This document shows positions 35,786 to 45,781 of a stretch of 50,327 bases of DNA, in pieces; position 1 is the stretch's first letter, and each line of letters begins with the position of its first letter. A program made the translations under genes and the position numbers. The stretch is from an uncultured Prevotella sp. (GTDB taxonomy: Bacteria > Bacteroidota > Bacteroidia > Bacteroidales > Bacteroidaceae), in NCBI GenBank assembly GCA_900322175.1, contig ONYZ01000013.1, forward strand, positions 1 to 50,327, given 5' to 3'. A model generated the notes under the pieces. The model saw nothing but the letters and a program-made list of their open reading frames with translations. It was not told the DNA's origin and searched no databases.

Positions 35786-38197
35786 ATGAAACTTTCAGAA
35801 CTGAAAACAGGAGAAAAAGGCATAATAGTAAAGGTGTTGGGCCACGGTGGATTCCGTAAGCGTATCATCGAAATGGGATTTATACGTGGACAGGAAGTTG
35901 AGGTATTATTAAACGCTCCATTGCAGGATCCTGTCAAATATAAGCTAATGGGATATGAAGTTAGCCTGCGACATCAGGAGGCTGACAACATCGAGGTTGT
36001 ATCGGCCGATACACCATTCGAGTCAACATCATTCACCAACTTTGCAACCGACAAGAGTCGACACGAAGACGACTATATACGTCATGAGGCAATGAAAGAA
36101 CGCCGCACTATCAATGTGGCACTAGTTGGCAACCCCAACTGCGGAAAGACTTCGCTATTTAATTATGCATCGGGTGCACATGGACATGTAGGCAACTACT
36201 CGGGTGTAACCGTTGATGCTACCGAAGCACATGCATCGATGTTTGGATATGAGTTTAATCTAACAGATTTACCTGGTACATATTCGCTATCATGCTATTC
36301 ACCTGAGGAGCTTTACGTACGTGAACATCTTACAGAGAAGATGCCCGACGTGATTATTAATGTTATCGATTCGTCGAACTTGGAACGCAATCTGTATCTT
36401 ACGACTCAACTGGTTGACATGAACATTCGTATGGTTTGTGCTCTAAACATGTACGACGAGTTTGAACGCAGAGGAGATTCGGTAAACATAGATACACTAA
36501 GCACATTGTTCGGTACTCCAATGATTCCAACTTCTTTTAAAAATGGTATGGGCGTAAAGGATCTTTTCCGAGCAGTGATTCAGGTTTATGAGGGGACCAG
36601 TAAATTCTCTCGCCACCTGCATATCAACTATGGCCATGAAATTGAGGATGGTATTTCACATATTCAGAAGTATCTGAAGGCCGATGAACACATTACGCAG
36701 CACTACTCCACCCGATACTTGGCACTGAAACTGCTAGAGCACGATAGTCAAGTATTGGATTATCTAGGCACTCATATGGCAGGCGAACAGCGTATACAAG
36801 ACTTCCATCATCTGGCCACAGAGCGCGATAAAGCCTCAGCACGCGTAAAGGAGGAAACTGGTAGTGACTCAGAAACTGCTATTATGGATGCCAAGTACGG
36901 TTTTATCAATGGAGCACTGAAAGAGGCAGAATATAAGACCGGACATAAGAAGGACACTTATAAGACGACCCATAGGATAGACGGTTTGTTGTCACATAAG
37001 TATTTGGGATTCCCAATTTTCTTTCTGTTGTTATACATTATGTTTCAAACAACCTTTACATTGGGACAATACCCTATGGACTGGATTGAAGAAGCTGTTG
37101 CATGGCTTGGAGACAAACTGACCGTCACCATGCCTGACGGACCACTGAAAGCTATGCTACTAGATGGTGTTATCGGCGGTGTGGGCAGTGTGATAGTATT
37201 CCTGCCACAGATATTGATACTATACTTCTTCATTTCGCTGATGGAGGATTCGGGATATATGGCACGCGCAGCATTTATCATGGACAAACTGATGCACAAG
37301 ATGGGACTACACGGAAAATCATTCATACCACTTATCATGGGATTTGGATGCAATGTTCCAGCCGTAATGGCTACACGTACTATTGAGAGCCGCAGGTCGC
37401 GTATCATCACCATGATGATTCTGCCGTTTATGTCTTGCTCCGCCCGACTACCTATATATATTATGATAGCTGGTACATTCTTCTCATTGCAATATCGTTC
37501 ATGGGTACTACTATCGCTATATGCAATTGGTATCATTATATCTGTAATCGTAAGCAAGATTTTCTCATCGTTGGTTATCAAGGGCGAGGACACCCCATTC
37601 GTAATGGAACTACCTCCATATCGTTGGCCAACGCCAAAAGCTATATGGCGCCACACATGGGAGAAAGGAAAAGAGTATCTTAAGAAGATGGGAGGAATAA
37701 TCCTAGTGGCCAGCATTATAGTATGGGCACTTGGCTACTTCCCGCATAACGATAGTATTCCGCAAGAACAACAACAGGAACAGAGTTATATTGGTCGTAT
37801 GGGTAAGACCATCGAACCGATATTCGCTCCTCAGGGATTCAATTGGAAACTCGACGTATCATTGTTGGCAGGTATTGGAGCAAAAGAAATTGTAGCATCA
37901 ACTATCGGCGTACTGTATAGCGGTGATGACTCATTCGGTGATGACGAGGAATTTAGCGATGATACTGAGAAATATACCCGTCTGCGCCAAATAATGCTAC
38001 AAGAGGGTATTACACCGCTAACAGCCTATGCCTATCTGATATTTATTCTACTATATTTCCCTTGCATAGCCACTATTGCTGCCATCAAAAACGAGACAGG
38101 CTCGTGGCGCTGGGCATGCTTTGCAGCTGTTTACACTACAGTTGTGGCATGGGTTGTAAGTATGCTAGTGTTCCAAATTGGGTGCATGCTTATTTAG
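35786..38197 (+). CDS. feoB: Fused FeoA-FeoB ferrous iron transporter
   Basis: The 803-aa protein starts with a FeoA-like SH3 domain (residues 1-75; LKTGEKGIIVKVLGHGGFRKRI), then the FeoB G domain (G1 GNPNCGKTS at about 115-123, DLPGTYSL switch II, NMYDE), a helical GDI-like region, and the polytopic membrane core with two Gate motifs (GFGCNVPAVMATRT, SCSARLPIY). It imports Fe2+ across the inner membrane. The FeoA-FeoB fusion is usual in Bacteroidales. Confidence 0.97.
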   Translation: MKLSELKTGEKGIIVKVLGHGGFRKRIIEMGFIRGQEVEVLLNAPLQDPVKYKLMGYEVSLRHQEADNIEVVSADTPFESTSFTNFATDKSRHEDDYIRHEAMKERRTINVALVGNPNCGKTSLFNYASGAHGHVGNYSGVTVDATEAHASMFGYEFNLTDLPGTYSLSCYSPEELYVREHLTEKMPDVIINVIDSSNLERNLYLTTQLVDMNIRMVCALNMYDEFERRGDSVNIDTLSTLFGTPMIPTSFKNGMGVKDLFRAVIQVYEGTSKFSRHLHINYGHEIEDGISHIQKYLKADEHITQHYSTRYLALKLLEHDSQVLDYLGTHMAGEQRIQDFHHLATERDKASARVKEETGSDSETAIMDAKYGFINGALKEAEYKTGHKKDTYKTTHRIDGLLSHKYLGFPIFFLLLYIMFQTTFTLGQYPMDWIEEAVAWLGDKLTVTMPDGPLKAMLLDGVIGGVGSVIVFLPQILILYFFISLMEDSGYMARAAFIMDKLMHKMGLHGKSFIPLIMGFGCNVPAVMATRTIESRRSRIITMMILPFMSCSARLPIYIMIAGTFFSLQYRSWVLLSLYAIGIIISVIVSKIFSSLVIKGEDTPFVMELPPYRWPTPKAIWRHTWEKGKEYLKKMGGIILVASIIVWALGYFPHNDSIPQEQQQEQSYIGRMGKTIEPIFAPQGFNWKLDVSLLAGIGAKEIVASTIGVLYSGDDSFGDDEEFSDDTEKYTRLRQIMLQEGITPLTAYAYLIFILLYFPCIATIAAIKNETGSWRWACFAAVYTTVVAWVVSMLVFQIGCMLI

Positions 38198-38207
38198 CAT
38201 ATTTTGA

Positions 38208-38243
38208 AAAGTACCTAGAGAACACATTTTCTTTAGGTACTTT
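38208..38243. terminator. Hairpin between convergent feoB and the 38271 gene
   Basis: AAAGTACCTA (38208-38217) pairs perfectly with TAGGTACTTT (38234-38243) around a 16-nt loop. It can end both convergent transcripts, though neither T-run is long. Confidence 0.6.
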
Positions 38244-38270
38244 GCACTTGAAAACTAGTTAAAGAAAAAA

Positions 38271-38858
38271 CTAACCGAAAACAAAGCGTAACGATGCATA
38301 AAATTGTATAGCCAGAATATAGACTATTATATATGAGGCCCCCTGGCGTATTCCATAGGAGAGAATCTCAATGATATCCTCTCCTGTTTTTTTATGTCCC
38401 GACATCATAGCAAAGACAACCGAAAACAGAGTGACGCCAAAACATACAATAGGCAGAATGCTACGACTGAAGGCCGACGGAAAAAGACTACCCTTGACAG
38501 AGAGAAGGATGGCATGGGGCATGATGGTGAGCAAGCAGATAACAATTGCGTAGAGAACAACAAACACACTCGCTACACGTAAGGCTAGACGATCGCGAAA
38601 CGATATTTTGCTTTTACTGCCAAGAAGTGGTATAACCCCACTCTGCTGTATGCTGCCACATGCAATAAGTATAAGCAGTAGCCATGCTAGCAGAGGACTG
38701 GCTACTATATTTGAGAAGCTACCGATAAACCAGCGGATACCCTCTGATGACAACATAGAGCGCACACCCTCGAGTCGCAGTGCAGAAAGCAACCACGACG
38801 CGATGACCAAGACACTCTCGGCCACCAAAAGCACCATGCACAAACGGCTACTCTTCAT
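38271..38858 (-). CDS. Polytopic membrane protein, AbgT-like fragment
   Basis: The 195-aa product has five predicted membrane segments. SEGIRWFIGSFSNIVASPLLAWLL and the following LIACGSIQQSG resemble the AbgT (p-aminobenzoyl-glutamate transporter) family, where such short Bacteroidales proteins are often placed. Full AbgT proteins have about 500 aa, so this would be only part of one, and transport is uncertain. It overlaps the response regulator gene by 11 nt and shares its strand. Confidence 0.65.
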   Translation of the reverse strand: MKSSRLCMVLLVAESVLVIASWLLSALRLEGVRSMLSSEGIRWFIGSFSNIVASPLLAWLLLILIACGSIQQSGVIPLLGSKSKISFRDRLALRVASVFVVLYAIVICLLTIMPHAILLSVKGSLFPSAFSRSILPIVCFGVTLFSVVFAMMSGHKKTGEDIIEILSYGIRQGASYIIVYILAIQFYASLRFVFG

Positions 38859-39567
38859 CAGCTTCCAGATTATCTATATCAAGTATCCGTAACTCTAAAG
38901 CACGTACTACAAGACGTGTGGCATTAATTCCACCAGTTCCCTCAGGAAAAAGCTTTTGGATAAGTTCATTCTGACGTTTCTCAAGACTCTTCACTCCAAA
39001 TGGCATACCACGCAGATTAGTAATCTGCTCCTTAGTATAGCCTAGTGCCAAATGACGAAGGAAGCGCTCGTCGTACTCATCTATCTCATAATTTACCAGA
39101 GCCTCTTGTTTTACAAGCTCGCCACTAACGGCACGCTTGAAGCGCTCAACAATCTTCTCGAGTATTGGTTCATTGAACACTAGCTGTTTGCCATCCATAA
39201 CTGCCGAAACATCACGACGTGTAAGAAGTTCACCTGTCTTAAGGATAATTCCGTCAGCACCTGCATCAAGCACGTCTACCCAGAGTTTTTCGTTCAGGAT
39301 TTCACCAGTAAAGATAAGTACCTTAACATCAGGATACGTCTCTTTAGTATGGCGACATATCTCTACACCAACAGTGGTAGATCCACCCAACCCTAAATCG
39401 AGCAATACTAAGTCGGGAACCTGCTGCTTTATCAGTCGCCAGTAGGCCTGTTCGTTCTCAGCCGTTCCTATCACTTCGGCCTCAGGGATATCGCTCTTTA
39501 CAATTCCTAGAGTGCCCTTAAGCTCTAGGGGCACGTCTTCTACTATAATTACTTTGAATTTTTCCAT
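38848..39567 (-). CDS. Response regulator with degenerate LuxR-like output
   Basis: Of 239 aa, residues 1-125 form a receiver domain with E10/D11, phospho-acceptor D57 (LVLLDLGLG) and the conserved Lys in ILKTGE. The C-terminal part (DERFLRHLALGYTKEQITNLRGM) reads like a LuxR-type helix-turn-helix with family-specific changes, as in regulators that pair with DUF5112/DUF5113 kinases. The start overlaps the kinase gene by 19 nt, so the two form a two-component pair. Confidence 0.87.
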   Translation of the reverse strand: MEKFKVIIVEDVPLELKGTLGIVKSDIPEAEVIGTAENEQAYWRLIKQQVPDLVLLDLGLGGSTTVGVEICRHTKETYPDVKVLIFTGEILNEKLWVDVLDAGADGIILKTGELLTRRDVSAVMDGKQLVFNEPILEKIVERFKRAVSGELVKQEALVNYEIDEYDERFLRHLALGYTKEQITNLRGMPFGVKSLEKRQNELIQKLFPEGTGGINATRLVVRALELRILDIDNLEADEE

Positions 39568-42500
39568 ACGCTTGGTAATGTTATTATCATATTTGTTGCA
39601 TTATCTTGAATAGTAGCATATATACCACAACCACGGCGGTTGGTTGCCTCACCCAAGTCGCGGACAATCTGGCGACAAAGCAGATAAGGCAGGTGGTCCT
39701 TAGACGGAGTAAACAAGTCGGCTACCTCGGCCTCAGTCAGGTTAAGTTCCGGCATAGGCACACGTACTTCAATATATCCTCCCTCACGCTTGGTATACTC
39801 TGGCAGTAACTTTTTTCCAGACAGCTTACGAAGAATATCAAAGAGATACCTTACAAGCGTCTCATCACCAAGTATATCGTTGTGCAACGGTTTGAGATGC
39901 AGTCGGGTACGTTCTGTTTGACGCAAAGCTTGCTGACTCAGCACACCATATAATTCGCGATAGTATATAGTAACCTCGCTAAGTGATTCCATATCACCAG
40001 TATCCAGTAGTTGCTGAATGCGTGAAGGATAATACATCGTCTCATGCTTGAGTGCCGACAAGCAATTGTCAAGAACAGCATTTGAGATGTGTAAATTACT
40101 ATCTTCTAGTTCAGCACGATGTAGTTCGTCATCCAGCATTTCGAGATCGGTTATACGTTGCTGCTCACGCAAAAACCTGTCGTAAAGACGATGACGGTAG
40201 TACAGCAGATAATACGCTGGCACGATAGATATCATTAAGAGGACCAGCATGATGATAGCTATTGTCTTATTGGTTTGCGACTGTTGCATGGTACTACAAT
40301 ACTCACCAAGTGTTACGTCAGCCGACATTTCCTTAAATAGCTGTGTATAAATGCGGTTGTTATAGCTGTACAACTGCCACTCGTGTAGTGACAAGGCAGC
40401 AACCGCACTCTCGTTTCGGATGTCAAGGATGATATGATAGTTGGTCTTAACACTATCATGATACCACTTAATCTCTGGTGCCATAAGCGATGGATTGCCC
40501 ATCGGGCGCATCAGATAACGACCACGATGCACTTGATTAAGATAATGCTTGTTTAGATAATACCTACACGAATCAGCAAAGACAAGCGTACGCTCGTATT
40601 CTCCATTGATATTGCAGAAATAGGCAGAATCAGAATATATGCTTGCCTTGCCCAAATTATCTATCTCTTCTGGTTGAGCCTGCATCTGCATAGGCAAAAG
40701 AGACAACAGGGCAATAATAATACGAGAAATACCCTTAGGTAGCCGGAAAAACAAACGTGAGCCCTTACCAACTGTACTTATGGCACCAATTTGACATACT
40801 GAGAATATCTGACTGATTTTGCGATATTTCTCGATTATACCCTTACAGTTAAGCAGACCAAAGCCATGACCTTCTACAATCTTATGGTCAAATAGATGTT
40901 CTAGCTGTTCATCAGTCATTCCACTTCCGGTATCTTCTACTGATATCTCGACATAATCATTAGTCTGTGTAGCAGAAATAACGACCTTACCATCACGTTC
41001 AGTAAACTTACGAGCATTGTCGGCTAGAGTATTCAACATAAACAACGTAAGTACACGGTCAGCCTTAACAACAGCATCGGTAGCTTTTACATTTAGTTCC
41101 ACTCCTTTCATTTGGAAAGATGTGCGTCCCTTATGCAGCACGTCAAACAAAGGCATCAAGGGGAAGCTCTCTATATGCAGACTAAGTTCACCTTGACGCA
41201 ATTGAATCCAGTATGTAAGTACATCATTGTATGAATTAATCTGATTGATCAACTCTCGGATATATGCAAGTCGCTCTTCACGATTTGGTGCTCCAGCCTG
41301 TAAACGCGATACTTCATGTATCATTCTGTCTATAAATGGAGTGATATTACATACCAACGATACTTTTGCACGTTGCTCTAGATTACGTCGTTCCTTATTT
41401 TCTACCTGCAACATCTGTGCAGCAAGTTGCTCACTCTTCTGCTCGAAAATATTATCTGGTTCATCGGATTTAACCTGCTTCTTATTAAGATAGTTAAACA
41501 ACCACAATGAGAACAGCAAAAGTACAATTGCTACAACTACGGCTATAAGCATAATGTTAAGTTGTGACAATTGTCGTTCATACTGGTATGCACGAGCCTC
41601 AAGTTGACGATCCTGACGGGTTGTTTCCTGCAAATCAAGATATATATTACGATTCTCATCGCTCTGACGTTTGTCATCTATAGCCGCATAAGCCACACTA
41701 AGCTGTTCGCGGATAGAAGCTACAAGATCAGGAGCCTGATTGATAATGCTATCCGATAGAGCTTGCTCAAGATTATAAAGAGCCGACCTATAGTCACCTA
41801 TTTGGCGATAGCATGAGGCTAGGGTACGATATGCTCCAGCTATCTGATAAACATCACCGTATCTTTCAAAGATGTTCAATGCATTTTCTGCCAGAAAAAC
41901 AGGCAACATCTCATCATCAACACCTACAGGATTAATAAATTTCATTGCCGGAAGATTATCTTCTGTAAGCTGCTGACGATATTCCGGATCCACCAGATGC
42001 TCGGAAAGCGCCTCTAAAGCATTAGCAGCAAAATATGGATAATCACCCTTACGCGCCGTAAGGAAACATCGCATCAATTTATCAAACTCCTGCTGGTTTA
42101 TCTCTTGTTGCGTACCCTGAGTGATAATACCCCCTGCACCAATATTATATAAGTAATTAAGATACTGTGCTGTATCGCGCTGAACCTCTTCAGGATCAAT
42201 TGCTTCAAGAGCTTCTATCGACTGCTGTTCCAGACCTACATAATAATAATAAGTAGAATTGACTATGGCGTATTCTGTTTCAGCATACAGCAATTGCTTC
42301 AAGTCGCGCTCGTTTAGCTGGTCACGCTCCTCATAAATACGACGCAAAGTACGATTGGCCATTTCGCGAAACTCGTGAAACTCACGATTACGCGAACGGC
42401 GTTGACATAGTCGCATCTGTTGTACGTAGGCTATTAACTGTTGCAGTTGGTTGTCAGTAGTCTCAACAGCCTCGTTTAGTTGCTGTTCAGCTTCATCGTA

Positions 42501-42728
42501 ACGCATACGTACGATATTCACAAATGCCATATTATTAAGAGCCTCAGCACGACCAGCAGGATAATTAACTGCAAGTCTAAACGAACGACACGCAAGGGCT
42601 TCGGTAGAATCTATATTACGATAGTGATAGGCATAAGATTGAGAATTCAACTTGTCCACCACTTGCCTATCATGGTGCGAACAGGCTGATAAAAGTATGG
42701 TTGATAATATGAATAGCCAAAGTTTCAT
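39549..42728 (-). CDS. Two-part sensor kinase with TPR-like sensor (DUF5112/DUF5113 type)
   Basis: The 1059-aa protein starts as a lipoprotein-like signal (ILSTILLSAC), followed by a helical TPR-like periplasmic region to about 385, a membrane span (about 392-413) and a kinase core (about 430-660): an unusual H-box in RMIHEVSRL, N-box TLADNARKFTE, G1 VEDTGSGM and G2 GHGFGLL. A second hydrophobic stretch (IIIALLSLLPMQMQAQ, about 667-683) looks like an internal signal peptide. After it come another periplasmic part, a third span (about 820-842), a coiled coil and a second, degenerate HATPase-like end without N or G boxes. It looks like two sensor proteins fused in tandem. Its signal is unknown. 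Confidence 0.82.
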   Translation of the reverse strand: MKLWLFILSTILLSACSHHDRQVVDKLNSQSYAYHYRNIDSTEALACRSFRLAVNYPAGRAEALNNMAFVNIVRMRYDEAEQQLNEAVETTDNQLQQLIAYVQQMRLCQRRSRNREFHEFREMANRTLRRIYEERDQLNERDLKQLLYAETEYAIVNSTYYYYVGLEQQSIEALEAIDPEEVQRDTAQYLNYLYNIGAGGIITQGTQQEINQQEFDKLMRCFLTARKGDYPYFAANALEALSEHLVDPEYRQQLTEDNLPAMKFINPVGVDDEMLPVFLAENALNIFERYGDVYQIAGAYRTLASCYRQIGDYRSALYNLEQALSDSIINQAPDLVASIREQLSVAYAAIDDKRQSDENRNIYLDLQETTRQDRQLEARAYQYERQLSQLNIMLIAVVVAIVLLLFSLWLFNYLNKKQVKSDEPDNIFEQKSEQLAAQMLQVENKERRNLEQRAKVSLVCNITPFIDRMIHEVSRLQAGAPNREERLAYIRELINQINSYNDVLTYWIQLRQGELSLHIESFPLMPLFDVLHKGRTSFQMKGVELNVKATDAVVKADRVLTLFMLNTLADNARKFTERDGKVVISATQTNDYVEISVEDTGSGMTDEQLEHLFDHKIVEGHGFGLLNCKGIIEKYRKISQIFSVCQIGAISTVGKGSRLFFRLPKGISRIIIALLSLLPMQMQAQPEEIDNLGKASIYSDSAYFCNINGEYERTLVFADSCRYYLNKHYLNQVHRGRYLMRPMGNPSLMAPEIKWYHDSVKTNYHIILDIRNESAVAALSLHEWQLYSYNNRIYTQLFKEMSADVTLGEYCSTMQQSQTNKTIAIIMLVLLMISIVPAYYLLYYRHRLYDRFLREQQRITDLEMLDDELHRAELEDSNLHISNAVLDNCLSALKHETMYYPSRIQQLLDTGDMESLSEVTIYYRELYGVLSQQALRQTERTRLHLKPLHNDILGDETLVRYLFDILRKLSGKKLLPEYTKREGGYIEVRVPMPELNLTEAEVADLFTPSKDHLPYLLCRQIVRDLGEATNRRGCGIYATIQDNATNMIITLPSVWKNSK

Positions 42729-42732
42729 GTTA

Positions 42733-42772
42733 AAAAGAAAGAGTCCCCCTCGTCCATTATACGAGAGGGACT
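42733..42772 (-). terminator. Terminator of the kdgK-eda operon
   Basis: A 12-bp stem with one mismatch (42742-42753 with 42761-42772, loop of 7) is followed on the minus strand by CTTTCTTTTT. It lies between the eda stop and the kinase start, so the kinase needs its own promoter. Confidence 0.8.
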
Positions 42773-42785
42773 GAGTATTTGAATG

Positions 42786-43454
42786 TTATGCACGTGCCTT
42801 AGCCACGTATCCGAGTGCTTCGCGGCACTTATCAGTAACGTACTGCCAGTCGCCAGCCTTAACCTTGTCGCCGGGGAAAAGCTTAGAGCCCATACCTACG
42901 CAGAACACACCTGCCTTGAACCACTTAGTGAGATTCTCCTCCTCGGGAGCAACTCCACCAGTAACCATTATTTTAGACCAAGGCATTGGGGCCTTAAGTC
43001 CTTTAATCATATTAGGACCTACAACATCTCCAGGGAATACCTTTGTAAGGTCGCATCCCAACTCCTGAGCCTTGCCAATCTCGCTGACTGTCATGCAACC
43101 AGGGCAATAAGGAATAAGACGACGATTACAAACAGGCGCAATATCAGGATTAAACAGTGGGCCTACAACAAAGCAGGCACCAAGCTGGATATACATTGCT
43201 GCAGTGGGAGCATCGACAATAGAACCGATACCCAAAGCCAACTCAGGACACTCTTTTTCTGCCCATTTCACCAACTCGCCAAAAACCTCCTGAGCGAAGT
43301 CACCACGATTAGTAAACTCGAATGCACGAACGCCACCTTCATAGCAAGCCTTCACTACATTCTTGCATATCTCAAGATCATTATTATAGAATACGGGAAC
43401 CATACCGGTATCACCGATCTTCTTCAACACTGCAATCTTATCAAACTTTGCCAT
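42786..43454 (-). CDS. eda: KDPG / KHG aldolase
   Basis: The 222-aa class I aldolase splits 2-keto-3-deoxy-6-phosphogluconate into pyruvate and glyceraldehyde-3-phosphate. Motifs seen are GIGSIVDAP, the [11 protein letters not shown] phosphate region, [12 protein letters not shown], and the Schiff-base Lys in LTKVFPGD near residue 137, then VTGGV. The gene lies 13 bp after kdgK, whose product makes its substrate. Confidence 0.93.
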   Translation of the reverse strand: MAKFDKIAVLKKIGDTGMVPVFYNNDLEICKNVVKACYEGGVRAFEFTNRGDFAQEVFGELVKWAEKECPELALGIGSIVDAPTAAMYIQLGACFVVGPLFNPDIAPVCNRRLIPYCPGCMTVSEIGKAQELGCDLTKVFPGDVVGPNMIKGLKAPMPWSKIMVTGGVAPEEENLTKWFKAGVFCVGMGSKLFPGDKVKAGDWQYVTDKCREALGYVAKARA

Positions 43455-43467
43455 AATATCCTATTAT

Positions 43468-44490
43468 TTATCTCTGTACTCGTCCGTTAGCATTACCGCC
43501 TGCAAGTGATTCCACTTCGTCAACCGATACTAGGTTGAAGTCACCATTGATAGTATGCTTAAGAGCTGATGCAGCTACAGCGAACTCAAGTGCCTCGCCC
43601 TGAGTAGCCTTGGTGAGCAGACCATGGATAAGACCACCCGAGAATGAATCGCCACCACCTACACGATCGATGATAGGATTAATCTCATAGCGCTTAGACT
43701 GATAGAACTCCTTACCATCATAGATAAGAGCCTTCCAACCATTATATGTAGCGCTATAGCTCTCACGCAGAGTAGAAACAACATATTTGAATCCAAACTC
43801 CTTCATCATCTGCTTGAAGATACCCTCATAGCCAGCAGCATCAGTCTGACCACCCTCTACATCAGCATCTGGTTTGAAACCAAGGCAAAGCTCAGCATCC
43901 TCCTCATTACCAATACATACATCCACATACTTCATAAGTGGGCGCATGATTGAGATAGCCTTCTCGCTGGTCCACAGCTTCTTACGGAAATTCAGGTCAA
44001 CTGATACGGTAACACCATGACGCTTTGCAGCCTCACATGCAAGTTTTGTCAACTCAGCAGCTTTATCAGATATTGCAGGTGTGATACCACTCCAGTGGAA
44101 CCATGAAGCACCTTCCATAATCTTATCAAAATCGAAATCAGAAGGTTCTGCCTCAGCGATAGATGAATGAGCGCGGTCATATATAACCTTCGATGGACGC
44201 ATTGAAGCACCAGTCTCGGCATAGTACAAACCTACGCGATCACCACCACGAGCAACAAATTCGGTGTTAACACCATAACGACGAAGTGCATTAACAGCAA
44301 TCTGTCCAATTTCATGCTTTGGAAGCTTTGAAACAAAGTATGCCTCGTGACCATAATTGGCCACTGAAATAGCTACATTAGCCTCACCACCACCAGGGAT
44401 GATGCGGAAAGACTCACTCTGAATAAAACGGTCGTTGCCCTGAGGCGAAAGGCGGAGCATAATCTCGCCCAAAGTTACAATTTTTGCCAT
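43468..44490 (-). CDS. kdgK: 2-keto-3-deoxygluconate kinase (PfkB family)
   Basis: The 340-aa product starts at the ATG at complement 44488-44490 (MAKIVTLGEIMLRLSP). PfkB motifs are GGGEANVA near residue 33 and the C-terminal DRVGGGDSFSGGLIHGL with the catalytic Asp. It phosphorylates KDG to KDPG; this substrate is inferred from the flanking eda and uxaA. Upstream stands a complete promoter (44541-44572), so the 27 upstream in-frame codons are leader. Confidence 0.9.
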   Translation of the reverse strand: MAKIVTLGEIMLRLSPQGNDRFIQSESFRIIPGGGEANVAISVANYGHEAYFVSKLPKHEIGQIAVNALRRYGVNTEFVARGGDRVGLYYAETGASMRPSKVIYDRAHSSIAEAEPSDFDFDKIMEGASWFHWSGITPAISDKAAELTKLACEAAKRHGVTVSVDLNFRKKLWTSEKAISIMRPLMKYVDVCIGNEEDAELCLGFKPDADVEGGQTDAAGYEGIFKQMMKEFGFKYVVSTLRESYSATYNGWKALIYDGKEFYQSKRYEINPIIDRVGGGDSFSGGLIHGLLTKATQGEALEFAVAASALKHTINGDFNLVSVDEVESLAGGNANGRVQR

Positions 44491-44540
44491 TGCTTGTTTG
44501 ATTTTTTTGATATATTGTCTACTTTTTTTCGTTTGCGAGG

Positions 44541-44572
44541 CAAAGATATGAAGATTTTTTGAGCCACGCAAA
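44541..44572 (-). promoter_or_regulatory. Promoter of kdgK-eda
   Basis: On the minus strand TTTG (complement 44569-44572), a 20-bp spacer and TATCTTTG (complement 44541-44548). Just upstream, TTTTTGAGC is repeated at 44556 and 44573. Confidence 0.75.
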
Positions 44573-44604
44573 TTTTTGAGCGTATTTCATCCAAAAATAT
44601 TACG

Positions 44605-44615
44605 GAAACGATTTC
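44605..44615. promoter_or_regulatory. Candidate operator of the LacI-type regulator
   Basis: GAAACGATTTC is a near-palindrome (GAAA-CG-TTTC type) with the central CG common in LacI-family operators. It lies between the two divergent promoters, 32 bp from one and 23 bp from the other. Assignment to the adjacent regulator is inferred. Confidence 0.5.
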
Positions 44616-44638
44616 GCGGCAATTATTTGCCTAAGATG

Positions 44639-44669
44639 TTTGGTGAATCAGAAAAAATATGTACCTTTG
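44639..44669 (+). promoter_or_regulatory. Promoter of the LacI-uxaA operon
   Basis: TTTG (44639-44642), a 19-bp spacer and TACCTTTG (44662-44669), 18 bp before the regulator start. Confidence 0.8.
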
Positions 44670-44687
44670 CAAAAAATATCTCAGATT

Positions 44688-45755
44688 ATGGCAAAAGAAA
44701 ATATTACTATTAAGGATATTGCTGCTAGAGCAGGCGTATCAACAGGAACGGTAGATCGTGTATTACACAATCGCCCGAATGTGTCGAAAAGCGCACTAGA
44801 AAAGGTAAACAAGGCACTCGAAGAACTGGATTACCGTCCTAATATGTACGCATCAGCCTTAGCATATAATAAGGAATATACATTCTATTGCGTGCTACCT
44901 AAGCATGAGCAGGAAGCATATTGGGACGAGATTGAAGAGGGCGCTCTAGCATGTACCGAGTTTAGACGTGATTTTGGCATAAAACTCAAGTTCATCTATT
45001 ACGAGCGCTTTAATCCGCCAGCATTCACAAAAATGGTTCGTGAATTATTTACCGCAAAGATTGATGGAGTTATTATTGTGCCTGCCACTTTGGAACAGAC
45101 ATCCAGATTCACCGAAAAACTTACTGAACGAAACATTCCTTATGTATTGCTCGACTCGTATATGCCAGACCTCAAACCCTTGTCTTTCTTTGGTCAAGAT
45201 TCTTTTGCAAGTGGATATTTTGCCGCAAAGATGCTGATGCTTATAGCTAACAAAGAAAAAGAAATAGCACTGATGAAGCAGACTCGCGACGGAATAGTAG
45301 GGTCAAAACAGCAAGCAAACCGCGAAACAGGTTTCCGCCATTATATGGTCGACCACTTTCCACAAATTAAAATTACGGAGGTTGACCTACCATTGGATGA
45401 GGATCACAAAGACTACGATGGAATACTGGAAAAATTTTTCTCCACCCACCCGCACGTACATCATTGTATAACATTTAATTCTAAAGCACATATCGTTGGA
45501 GAATTCCTTCAGAAAAGCAATCGAAGGAATGTACAGATTATGGGGTATGATATGGTGGCCAAGAATGAGGAGTGTGTACGCAAGGGAAGCATTTCCTTCC
45601 TTATTGCCCAGCATGCATACCAACAGGGATATGCTAGTGTCGATGCACTGTTCAATGCCATCGTAATGAAGCGTGCAGTAAATCCAGTTAACTATATGCC
45701 AATCGAAATTCTTACAAAAGAGAACGTAGATTTTTATCGTAGGACAGCGATTTAA
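44688..45755 (+). CDS. LacI family transcription regulator of the hexuronate locus
   Basis: The 355-aa product starts at the ATG at 44688 (MAKENITIKDIAARAGV). The LacI helix-turn-helix and hinge are at about residues 5-60 (STGTVDRVLHNRPNVS), followed by a periplasmic-binding-like ligand domain. It lies between kdgK-eda (divergent) and uxaA (26 bp downstream), so it very likely controls both. The inducer is probably a hexuronate intermediate such as KDG or altronate. Codons before 44688 are upstream of the promoter's start site and are not used. Confidence 0.92.
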   Translation: MAKENITIKDIAARAGVSTGTVDRVLHNRPNVSKSALEKVNKALEELDYRPNMYASALAYNKEYTFYCVLPKHEQEAYWDEIEEGALACTEFRRDFGIKLKFIYYERFNPPAFTKMVRELFTAKIDGVIIVPATLEQTSRFTEKLTERNIPYVLLDSYMPDLKPLSFFGQDSFASGYFAAKMLMLIANKEKEIALMKQTRDGIVGSKQQANRETGFRHYMVDHFPQIKITEVDLPLDEDHKDYDGILEKFFSTHPHVHHCITFNSKAHIVGEFLQKSNRRNVQIMGYDMVAKNEECVRKGSISFLIAQHAYQQGYASVDALFNAIVMKRAVNPVNYMPIEILTKENVDFYRRTAI

Positions 45756-45781
45756 ACTAAAACATAAATAATAAAAGAAAA

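Noticed and set aside
35701-35786. Fur or DtxR box before feoB
   Set aside because: No convincing palindrome was seen between the terminator and the start codon.
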